A stretch of DNA of 64,000 nt from Mugil cephalus (Eukaryota; Chordata; Actinopteri; Mugiliformes; Mugilidae), in NCBI RefSeq assembly GCF_022458985.1, contig NC_061770.1, positions 35,383,599 through 35,447,598 of the forward strand, read 5' to 3'. A program made the translations under genes and the position numbers. Positions 12,301 through 21,319 of the stretch are shown here, piece by piece. The notes beneath the pieces are model-generated. The model was not told the origin of the DNA. It made no database searches and worked only from the letters and a program-made list of their open reading frames with translations. Positions within the stretch are counted from its first letter, which is position 1. Each line of letters starts with the position of its first letter.

Positions 12301-15225
12301 TGCCACCTGTGCCATAGACTTTAATGGAGTGCTCATACCTAGATTTTTATAGCTGTTTTTGTTGATATTATTGTTTTAAATCCTCACTTTTAAATTTCAA
12401 ATGCAGTGAATAACAAGCACCAACCGATGTATTTATCATTGAGGTTATAAGTTTATATAATATATATATAAGTTAACTTTAAAATCAGGCTGCAGTGGGA
12501 CAAGGCTCCCAAGATTCAGCTCTTTTTCGAAGGCTGTTCCAGGTCAGAGAAGTCAAGCCTTTGTCCCCAATTCAGCCCTTACAGAACTGTACAGACAATA
12601 GAACAAAATCTTGCAATCTCAAGCTATAGCTACCAGCGGGTTTCTGGGCTATCGAGGAGCAGATATGAGAACGAACAGATACCAATGACTGAGCCTTCAG
12701 TGTCTACAGATTACACTGATGACGTTCTTCTATGAATTATCTGTAAAACAGTTACAGAAATTAGTTTCTTTCTGGCCTCAATGGGGAATTAGCTCCTGTT
12801 TCTAAAATAAAACCCTAACTTCAACCTCCGCTTTTTAAGAAGAGTTTTCACCTGAGGTTTTAAGAGATATGCAGTCGTCTGTCCACATGCTGACATATTT
12901 ATAGCAGGAGACATTCTCTAGTTTCTTCACTTGAGTTGTAACAACATCTAGGTCTGTCTACCTTATCTACCTACGTTTGTACGCAAGTATCTCCACTTTG
13001 TGCTCAATGTACACTGGAAAAACAGGCTCATTACTTCTTTAACCTTCACGGATGACATGACGTAAAAGACGTGACGTGAGCAGACATGACGTGAGCATCG
13101 GATTAAAAGGGGGAAATCTCAAAAGAAGAAGTAGGCGATGGACCGATAACAGTGGAAAGGTGTGGACAGATTTAGAGAGAGAACTAGCAGCAGCGTGGAG
13201 GAAGATTGAGTAAAGACAGACCTTACAGTCCACCCGCAGCCTTATTTGATTTAAGAGCACTGGTCCATGTTGTCAGCTCGAACAAGGATTCATTGTCTTC
13301 ACCTAAAATCCACGAGCCTCAAGAAAAGAGACCAAAGCTGTTAGAAATTATCCAGATGCTCATGCAAATTATTCTTTCATTCCACAAAGTTACCACAAAA
13401 ACGTCCATGTCCAAAAAAAAAATGCTATAAAAACTTTACTGATTAAGTCTCTTAAACCACTTCACCACTTTACAAAAATACCAAGTCATCATTTTGAGGA
13501 CTTTAAATGCCAGTTTGATAACTTGAAGTCACTGTTGTTTTTATGAAAGAGTCTTGGGTATGACCAAGATTATCTAAAATATTGACTTGATTGCATTAGT
13601 TTTTGTGGAGCATCAGATTTAAAATTTACCATCCACATTTAACATTAGCGGACAAAAATGTTCCATTGACTTCCGTCATGACTAAATTTTTTTAATGGTA
13701 GAAACTTAAGTGCATTTCACAGCCTGTACTATCGTTCTTACTTTTACTCGAGTAAACAGCTGAATCAGTACTTTAACTTTTACTAGAGTATTTTTTTTCT
13801 ACACTTACTTTTAAGTAATTCGGAATGTAAATACTTTTGCCACCCCTGGTTACATGTATTATTATTTTAATAAACGTTTTATTTATACAAGTAGATCCCA
13901 TTGAGACTTTTCAAGAGAAACCTGTTCTAGAACAATGATGCAACATTCTTTGTAGACGGAAAAAAACACAAGGAGGAAATTCCCTAGGGGAACAATACAA
14001 ATCTATCACACAGTTACACAGGAGGGTGCCATGAGAGGCAAGTCCAGAAAAGTGAAGTTAGGACTGGGCTCACATTTATTCTTTTGGACACACCAAATAA
14101 ATAAATGGTGTCACTGCACCATGTTGGCAATGAATCAATTCATAGTCTGTGTCTGTTTTTTTGGTCTCTTAGGTGGAGAAAGTGATGCCTGAAGACACGT
14201 TCTACTTCTCTATTATCAGGGACCCGGTCGCTCTGGCCGAGTCCTCGTTTGCCTATTACAAAGAAGTAGCCCCTGCCTTTCGGAAAGCCAAAGTGTTGGG
14301 CGACTTTGCGGATGACCCCATGAAATACTACGACCCTCGCCTTCGCAACAACCACTACGCCCGCAACCTGCTGTGGTTTGACTTCGGCATGGACAACAAT
14401 GCTAATTTCTCCATGGCTCTTGCTCAGCGCGGCGAGGACGCGATACGCCAGACCTTCAAGCTGATCCTGGTGTCGGAGTACTTTGACGAGTCCATGATCC
14501 TCCTGAGGCATGCCCTTTGCTGGCCGCTGGACGCTGTGGTCTCATTCAGCCTCAACGCCCGGCAGCAGAAGTCCAGCAGCACCGGGGGGATGAGCAGGAG
14601 CTGGGTCAGCAAAGCAGCGGCAGCAGCGGGTGTCAGCGTCACGGGTGGGCGTTCTCAAATGAAGGCGTCACCCAGTCTGTCTCTGACGGACGCCCAACGG
14701 GAGAAGCTGCGCCAGTGGAATGCCTTAGACTGGTACTTATACAAAGCCTTCAACCGGACCTTCTGGGAAGAAATCTACAAGTTTGGCCCTGCCCTGATGC
14801 AGGAAGAAGTGGCTCTCCTCAGGATGCGGCGGGAACACCTGGCTCAGGTTTGTCTCAGGGACGGTGGGAAGCCTGTAGATGGGTACAGGATCCGGGACAA
14901 GAACATCAGGCCCTTCCAGAGTGGATTAGTGAAGATCGTTGGCTATGAGCTCCAGCCGGGGCTGGACAACGCCACCAGGACGGCCTGTCTGAGGATGATC
15001 AGGCCCGAGATCCAGTACAAAGACCTGCTGGATGCTCAACAGTTTCCACTTGTTTCCGCAATGCAAACTCAACAGGGGCACCAGAGCCAGGGGCAGGCTG
15101 TAGCAGCCGGTGGCACTTCTTTAGGGCAGGACGCATCCAGGACAGGAGAGAAAGCGGTGGAGAAGGGAAGCCGGCTAACGAGGAGCAACCAGCCCCTGAC
15201 GCAAAAGCAAGAGAAGGGAAGATAG
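6390..15225 (+). CDS. gal3st4: Galactose-3-O-sulfotransferase 4 (three coding exons)
   Basis: Golgi type II membrane enzyme of the Gal3ST family, which transfers sulfate from PAPS to the 3-OH of galactose; GAL3ST4 prefers core-1-type O-glycans. Coding exons are 6390-6505, 10893-11193 and 14173-15225, with GT-AG introns and consistent phases (2, 0), giving 489 aa (human GAL3ST4 486). Residues about 13-35 form the signal anchor ([20 protein letters not shown]). [10 protein letters not shown] at 71-80 is the 5'-phosphosulfate loop. [14 protein letters not shown] at 155-168 is the 3'-phosphate-binding segment. [25 protein letters not shown]-like NALDWYLY and the C-terminal [11 protein letters not shown] are family landmarks; RFALP-GYQLGYP and [12 protein letters not shown] favour GAL3ST4 over GAL3ST1, 2 or 3. 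A Ser/Gly-rich insert lies before the NALDWYLY block, and the C-terminal 60 residues are low complexity. The start ATG directly precedes the membrane anchor. No AATAAA was found in the first ~600 bp after the stop. Confidence 0.94.
6893..7515 (+). repeat. TTAGGG-like minisatellite with a higher-order period of about 320 bp
   Basis: About 620 bp of GGTTAGGGTTAGAGG-type units in intron 1 of gal3st4. A distinctive block with two TTACAGTAATAGG units and TTAGCGCTTCAGG starts near 6901 and again near 7221, so a block of about 320 bp was duplicated. The hexamer TTAGGG is embedded in longer degenerate units rather than pure, so this is an interstitial telomere-like minisatellite. Confidence 0.85.
7516..9140. 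other. gal3st4 intron 1, no gene seen
   Basis: No exon-like or recognised repeat segment was found apart from short simple runs. Open frames at 7567-8042 have no family resemblance. Confidence 0.5.
9142..9229 (+). mobile_element. Fragment of common teleost repeat (CTTTATTGATCCC-type tail)
   Basis: AGATCAGAATCAGAATCACT followed by TTATTGATCCCATGGGGAAA is a motif seen at the end of very abundant fish retroposon tails. The sequence seems to resume after the hAT-like insertion that follows (from 9495). Confidence 0.5.
9230..9494. mobile_element. hAT-like MITE, 265 bp
   Basis: Ends TAGGGTTGAGTGATACT and (inverse) TGGGGCTGGGAGTATCG are imperfect terminal inverted repeats. Flanking octamers GTGTTCAT (9222-9229) and GTGTTTAG (9495-9502) agree at 6 of 8 bases, as expected for an old hAT target-site duplication. 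The body is rich in GGTATCGAT-like words and non-coding. Confidence 0.7.
9870..10255 (-). mobile_element. Tc1-derived MITE, internal copy
   Basis: Read on the minus strand it carries the words of the family seen best at 35723-36176: TGGTCATAATGTT-type end near 10232, GGGGTCTCTATGGTGGATCA, CTTGATCAGTTTGGGATCTA, GGAGGACAGGTCAACACC, GATCTGGTCTAGGTGGGTCC and AATGTTCTGCTGG-like text. It lies in intron 1 of gal3st4. The outer ends are eroded and no transposase is encoded. Confidence 0.7.
10262..10425 (+). repeat. Dispersed repeat, partner of 15811-15990
   Basis: TTTCCTTTTGGCTCA, TTTATCTCCT-TTACAGCCAC and CTTCTTAAATAT-CTTAATAAT occur in the same order at 15811-15990. It directly follows the Tc1-derived element at 9870-10255. 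Non-coding, family unknown. Confidence 0.65.
10881..10895 (+). promoter_or_regulatory. Tandem NAGNAG splice acceptor of gal3st4 exon 2
   Basis: The intron ends TCCGTCCCACAGCAG. Splicing after the first CAG (exon from 10893) or the second (exon from 10896) keeps the reading frame and differs by one serine just after the membrane anchor. Confidence 0.7.
11741..12140. mobile_element. MITE with CTG(C/G)GTTTCCATT ends
   Basis: Left end CTGGGTTTCCATTCTACCCT and right end CAATGAAAACGCAGC are imperfect inverted repeats. Inner words TTTCTAAAAACCT, CTCTCATGAGG and TCCATCTTCCTCA recur in order at 49803-50074. The ends of that copy (CTGCGTTTCCATTCC / GGAATGGAAACGCAG) confirm the boundaries. It sits in intron 2 of gal3st4. 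Confidence 0.7.
13058..13092 (+). promoter_or_regulatory. Cluster of three TGACGT half-CRE motifs
   Basis: TGACGT occurs at 13058, 13072 and 13087 within 35 bp in intron 2 of gal3st4. These are CREB/ATF half-site sequences. Binding is unproven and the cluster may simply come from a small local duplication of GACATGACGTGAG. Confidence 0.35.
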
Positions 15226-16206
15226 TGTGACCTCTGGGGACCTCTTGTTCTTTGAACAAATCTGACTAATGAAAATTTGCCACTTGCTTGTTTTCCTAAG
15301 TATTCTCTCGGCTTTTGGTGTAATTCTTGTGATGTTTTTTTTTTATCGCTGCCGTAACATGATGAAATATGGTTTTATGTTGTTGGGGTTTTTTTTTTTT
15401 AATGAAAAAAAAGAGACAAGAAGAAGACGAAGAAGAACAAAAGTCTGTCAGGGCCTGTGACAGTAGAAACAACACGAAGCATGTTTTTACTTACTTTTAT
15501 GTACATGGTTTAAAACTTCTCACTAAGGTACGCATAGTCCTAGTCAGTGACTTTCCAACAATGATATTGGTTGTATCTTCCAATCTGAACTAGGAAATTG
15601 TTTCCTTTTTTTTTTGTTTATCGGTTTACTGGTTTACTTTTTTTTTTTTTTGTGGAAGCCTTACATGTTGTGAAACCACCTCTAGAACGATCAACAATTA
15701 GTGGGTATCCTTAAGACAACCTCCCGCTTAATTTAATCTGAATTTCTTATATAGTGGGAATACGGTACATGAGAGGGAAATACTGGGAGTTACACCCAGT
15801 ACATTGTAAAACACTGATTTCCTTTTGGCTCAGCAGTATTGACTGTTAACACTAAGTTTACTTTGATGAACGCACTATTTCTCCTTCGGAAGCTCCCAGT
15901 TCAGTATTTATCTCCTGTTACAGCCACTGACCAGGACAACTTCTTAAATATCCCTTAATAATTGAAGAGGGTAAAGCAATCCAAGGCCTCGGCTACGGTT
16001 CATGGCTGCAGACGGGTTCATGTCAAAATTGGGTCAAATCCCTTTCCTTCCTTCTAGTGTCTGCTGTGTTAGACAGTGTTAATGTCTCAGAAGGTGCAGC
16101 GATGTCCTAAACTCCCCAGAATACTCCTCGGGTCACTACAGATAGACCGATACTACACTTCCATCGTGCGGGAATTGCGCATATGCAGATTAAATGGATG
16201 ATGTAC
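15226..16206 (+). other. gal3st4 3' flank / 3' UTR and dispersed repeat
   Basis: T-rich sequence follows the stop, with poly-T runs near 15390 and 15640. 15811-15990 repeats the segment at 10262-10425. No canonical poly(A) signal was identified before about 18530, where three AATAAA hexamers occur, so the end of the transcript is unresolved. Confidence 0.45.
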
Positions 16207-17590
16207 ACCGATCAGCCATAACATTACAACCACTGACAGGTAGGGATGGATATCATCTTATACTGGTGACAAATAGGTACTTTTGATGCTGGTGCTTAAA
16301 GAATAGAAAACATACAAACTTTGTCCAAAAACGATGGCTTTTTGTTTTTAAGGGATTTTGCGACGTGCAAGTTGGAGTCACTGCTATCAAACAACAAAAT
16401 GATCGCTGCGTGAGATTATGGCGATGCTAGTTCATCCTACATGTATTAATTTATTTATTTTTAGCACATTAATTGACAACAACAAGTTACTGGCAGGGCT
16501 GGGACTCTTCTGCTAACTCCGCTGGCGGAAGCAGATGTTCTTGGCGTGGGGTCAGGCAGGCCATCAAAGACGGTACATTTCTTGTCTTTTAAAAAAACTA
16601 CTATGTGTCGTCAGATGTTTAAGCTAATGCCAGGTGTTAGCTCCCCTTGTTGCAGGTTGCTCAGTGTGCATCTTGTGACCTTTTGGCATTTTGATGGTTT
16701 CCATCCATGCAGGTGAAAAACTGGATGTCACATCACGTGTAGAGTCGGCACCGCAATAGAGCTCAGTCTGGTTGCTACCGTTAGCATTAGCACTGGTGTC
16801 ATTATGTTACCGGTATCCATCCCCACTGACAGGAGAAGTAAATTACACTTAAACTATCTTGTGACAATTCAACATTCTGCTGGGAAACTTTTTGGACCTG
16901 ACATTCATTGGCGTGGATGTTACTTAGGGCACACTCACACAAGATGATCACTCTGTGGCCAAGCACGTTTTCCCCCTGTAGTCCGGATTCTATGACTAGC
17001 GCGAGGGCAAGCATACCGACTGTGCCTGGGTACAGTTGGAAGAGGTGGACTTTGGCATGGAACGCCCTTAAGTACACTATGCGTGAAACGTGACCGTGAC
17101 GTATAAAGCAAGGGACCATCCCTGCATCACAACAACAATGGTAGTGACACAACGATTAGGGTTAGGGTTAAACTTTGTGATGATGTCATGCCATGCGTAT
17201 GTCCTGTATCAACCTGATGATGTAGGTACGTCACGGGACAACTGGCCCTAGTGTGATTGCACCCCCCACCCCATAGCAATGACTCTCCTTGATAGCCACA
17301 AAAACGCTTTAGGAACAACTCGTGAAGAACATCACAAGGTGTTGACCTGGCCTCCAAATTCACTAGATCCCAAACTGATCAAGTATCTGTGAGATGATCC
17401 ACCATAGAGGACCCTCTCCTCAACCCATAGGACCCAAAGACGTTCTTTGGTGTCCATGTCAGATTGACCTACTTTCTAGATATGTTACCAACAGCTCTTT
17501 CTTCTACACTTACAGTGTTAATTGCCAAGGTTTATGGGAGTTGTCACCACTCAACCCCCACACTTCCCTACATCTTTTGTTCTAGTCTTC
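16207..17590 (-). mobile_element. Tc1-derived MITE broken up by later insertions
   Basis: The terminus CCGATCAGCCATAACATTAC is at 16208. The element then resumes after an insertion at 16241-16825 with AACATTCTGCTGGGAAACTT, TTGGACCTGACATTCATTGG and GTGGATGTTACTTAG. It is interrupted again at about 16929-17250, and continues with CCCCCCACCCCATAGCAATG, GTGTTGACCTGGCCTCCAAA, GATGATCCACCATAGAGG and TAGATATGTTACCAACAGC, which parallels 10142-10210. The second interruption begins and ends with GGGCACACTCACAC / CTAGTGTG-like text and may be another transposon. Confidence 0.7.
16241..16825. mobile_element. hAT-like element nested in the Tc1-derived MITE, perfect 8-bp target duplication
   Basis: Ends TAGGGATGGATA and (inverse) TGGGGATGGATA form the terminal inverted repeats. 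The octamer CTGACAGG flanks both sides (16233-16240 and 16826-16833). The target ACTGACAGGAGAAG is a known part of the host MITE, so removing the 585 bp plus one octamer restores it. No transposase reading frame is seen. 8-bp duplications are characteristic of hAT transposons. Confidence 0.85.
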
Positions 17591-18215
17591 GGTTACCTGT
17601 CAAATTGCGGTGGATGATGCCCTGTGGTTTACGTGAGTGGAATTGGGGCGTTTTCTCTTGCTTATTGAAATGGGCGCAATGTGAGCAAACAGTTCATGGC
17701 AAACACTGAAGTGGGTGTCAATGGTATCGGCTGTTGGCAAACATGTCACATGTCCTGCTGATTGGAGCAAGCAACGACACGAGAGAGAAAAAAAAAATCA
17801 AACATTCAAACGTCAATACTTTCGGAGCAAATCAAAATCGTTATACTTAAAGTCGCATTCAAATCTTTGGTTATTTTTCTAACACAACGTATCACGTCAC
17901 GGATAATAAGCAAATGTGACTCATCGTTTTTAAGCTGCAAATCTTTAGGTACAAAGGCGGCTTCGGAAACATAAGAGCTAAGACATATTTGCATAAAACA
18001 CAGTCACGCTGTGGTTAAATCGAAATTTGCTTCTTGGAACTGTTGAAACGGCAGACACACTGAACGTTGTGAAGTTGACTCTTGTCCAGAGGATTTGGAC
18101 CGTTCCTTTACTAGCATTAACAGATGTCTTTACAGATGCATTGCAGTGGTACTTAAGCAGTATTTGAGGACTGACATGTCACGGTATTATGGACATCTTC
18201 TCTTTCCGCACACTT

Positions 18216-18260
18216 AGGGTTAAGGTTAAGCCTTAGGGTTAGGGTTAGGGTTAGTTTGCT
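18216..18260 (+). repeat. Short interstitial TTAGGG-like run
   Basis: CTTAGGGTTAGGGTTAGGGT follows an ACTTAGGGTTAAGGTTAAG stretch. Another short run is at 17154-17171. Both are too short to be structural telomere relics on their own. Confidence 0.7.
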
Positions 18261-18399
18261 GCAACAACCCACTGCACTCCTGACTTGTCTTCTAGGAGGC
18301 GTCCATGCTGTTATTGTCACCTGATCAGTTACTAGACAACCAGCCTGTAAAACCCCTATTTTCCACACATAACAAACCCAAGTGTTTGCAGACACATAC

Positions 18400-19990
18400 T
18401 CTCACTTGTACTTTCGTACTGTTTACACTCACATAAATCTGCTCGTATGTGCTTCCTGACGCGGTCTGACTGGTTCTTCTCCTTCGCAAGATCTGAGGTC
18501 AAGTTCCTCTACGAGAGCAACTAGAATAAATGTAATAAATGCTACAATAAATGGTTTGATATGTGATCACACATGAAAAACCAGGGCTCTGCCACATAGT
18601 AAGGTGCAGTCTTGGAGGTGTGTAACTAGGCTGCTATCCAACGCAAACTTCAGACTTTCTTTGCAATTGATCCTCGTCACTGCCTCTACCCGAAAGTCAT
18701 CTTCAAATATACAGCTGGCTCCATGTGTGTTTGTTCCGTCTTAGCTGTAATAAAAATGGGAATAAAGGGTCCGGCTATGAGCTTTACAGTTTTTTTTCCT
18801 CATTTAGTAAAATTTTAACTATGCATCAGATCTGAAAACTTGAAGCTCACGCATCGGCAAACACAGACCAGCCCCGTGGCTCTCGCACAGGTTGACATCA
18901 TTCAGTAAATAAATACACTCGGGAGTAATCGGGATCAGTGTAAAAAAAGTAAAATGGAGTAAAATAGAGTGGTGTGTTTCACTGCATCTTGCATTTTTTT
19001 CTCTGTTAAGCGGAATACATTTTCTTTTCTGTTTGCAAATAAAAAAATAAAGTTTTATTTTGGTACCTCCTTGTCTCCGTGCATTGATTTCCTGTCTCGT
19101 TGTCGTACTTCCCCGTGTGAAATGAATCAGTTTTGAGAGGAGAAAACGTGTTTTTTGGGGGGGAGGTTTTGCAAAAAGTTTTAGTCATTCAACATTATGA
19201 GAAAAAGGCAGTACAAAAATCCAACATATAAAAATGCACAAGGCATAAAAGCATGAGCTAAAAGAGATAGTAGTGGTCCAAAGAAGTTATAAACAGATGC
19301 AACGATCACAGATTATTGTTGGGAGTGTGTTTTGGAAAGAGGAGAACAGGATGAATGTGTTAAGTTTAAGTTGATTCCAGTCACGAGCAGCCGCAGCAAA
19401 TTTAAATGACTTAAATGACTATTTTTTGTTCTTTAACCATGAACATACGGCTTAGCAGTGAACTTTTACCTGAATGGCTGCAGGTAGAATGGATTCTCTC
19501 CCCTTTGCCTTGGTGTCACCTTGCACCCGTGGGGCTGCTGAGGGGATTTGGCTGTATTGTGTTTGAGTGGCTGCCTCCTCTGTTCCCTCTGGTGAAAAGG
19601 GAACTGTTCTGCTCATGCACTCAAGTCACTTTAGATGCTTTTAGGGACGAGCAAGTTTCAGGAGGTTTGTTGCCCTCTTCTGGCAGCGAGCGTTAAGGCC
19701 ACTCTTACTTGCAGAGCAAAAAAAATGACTGGACGTCACTAAGATGTCAACTGAATAATGAATTTCATAACAACCACCTTCTAATTTGCAAAGCAATAAT
19801 GAAATGAGCTCATTCAAAATATGTTTTGATGTTGTTCTTTTGTTCTTTTTGTTGAGTTCATATGGAAAATAACAAATTCTGCACGCTCCATGTTTTACAT
19901 CCTTTAATATCCATAAGTGCACTGTTTACTTGTCAAATATCTTTATGATCACGCACATATACAACACATACAACACAGTATATACAGTAT
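18400..19990. other. No recognisable gene
   Basis: Several AATAAA hexamers (near 18527, 18538, 18751 and 19038) are present and could serve a long gal3st4 3' UTR, but no exon or repeat family was recognised. Confidence 0.4.
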
Positions 19991-20010
19991 CAGTCATATG
20001 TATGGACTAT

Positions 20011-20176
20011 ACATCGATCAGGCGTAACATTATGACCACTTCCGAAGCAGTTGTGACTATGGTGAATCATCCCACAGGTACTTGATCAGTTTTGGAACCA
20101 GTAAATTTGGAGGCCAGGTCAACACCTTGTTATTTACTTCTCCTCAGTGGTCATAATGTTGTGGCTGATCGGTGTA
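20011..20176. mobile_element. Short internally deleted Tc1-derived MITE
   Basis: ATCGATCAGGCGTAACATTA with TGACCACTT at the left and GTGGTCATAATGTTGTGGCT with GATCGGTGTA at the right are the inverted ends of the family. Only about 110 bp of the inner sequence remains (ACTTGATCAGTTTTGGA, GGAGGCCAGGTCAACACC). Confidence 0.85.
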
Positions 20177-20488
20177 TTGCAAATGCCAAGGGGGAATCCA
20201 AAAATACTGAAGAATGGGCAAATATTTGCAGGTAGTTTACGGAGTCACCGCTGATCTTCAGGGGTATAAATTCACCACCTTCAAGCAGGGAAGTAGATGT
20301 GAACACCGGTAGCCAGATATCAGAGACAGACACAGATATATTCACATTTCGAGCTCTAAAAGTAGGACGAATGTATCTGTAATGTGTCAAGTGATTGGGC
20401 CGATCTATCTCATGAGACTGGTGAGCCAAAATTAGCCCATTAGAGAGTCTATTCTGGCCCTTAGCATGAATTTGCAAAGTGCAAAAAT

Positions 20489-20934
20489 TAGAGATCGACC
20501 GATATGGATATGTTTAGGGGCCGATACCAATTTTTCAGCCTACAAGCTGCCGCTTTTTCTGAGCCGATATTTGGAGCCGATGCTGCTTTACTCCCTCTAT
20601 TTACATAATAAAAATGACACAGTGGTGTCAAAGAAATCTAGCGTCAGATTCCTTCAAAAATTAAATATTAAATGAATAAAAAAAACTCTTATTTTTAGGG
20701 GTGTTCGAGGGGCAATGTATGGGCTGCACGGGTCTGCAGCATCTCCAGCAGCAGAGCGCTGCCTGTGGATGCAGCTGTCTGCGAATCTTGCAGGTGGGGG
20801 GTGTACATGTAAATATATATATATATACACATATGTGTGTGTGTGTGTTGAGCAACGCACCCGCACATCAGCTGATTCCGATACCAGTAAAAAAAACAGA
20901 AATATCGTCTGGCAGATATATCGGTTGATCGCTA
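20489..20934. mobile_element. hAT-like MITE, 446 bp
   Basis: Ends TAGAGATCGACCGATAT and (inverse) TAGCGATCAACCGATAT are terminal inverted repeats. Flanking octamers GCAAAAAT (20481-20488) and GCAGTAAT (20935-20942) match at 6 of 8 bases. An (AT)n(GT)n microsatellite lies at about 20812-20850. The GGGGCCGATA-C and GAGCCGATA words are typical of this fish repeat family. Confidence 0.75.
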
Positions 20935-21319
20935 GCAGTAATTACATAGAGGTCCGTTTTTCAATGAAAATAAGTCCTATTCCTAATTTGTAGTCCACTG
21001 TTTTAGTCAGAGAACAAAACACAACACTGAGACCCAGGACTAAACAGCAGACAACAATGAAAACTGAATTACACTTATTTTTCTTAAGGTTTGTAATAAA
21101 ACAAGTGGAAAAAAATATGGAGTTGTCATTGCGTATAGGTTGTTATGCTATTATCTTTCGGGTTTGGCCCGGAGTCTGGGGGCAGAAATAGAAAATAAAA
21201 TTCACAATTCGTAAACGCTGACTCTAAACGGAGCCTTTCGAGTTTTCAGCAGCCGCTTCAAAGTAAGGCAATGAGAAAGGAAATCTACCGAGTCCGACAA
21301 AGAGCGAACCGCTGAACCC

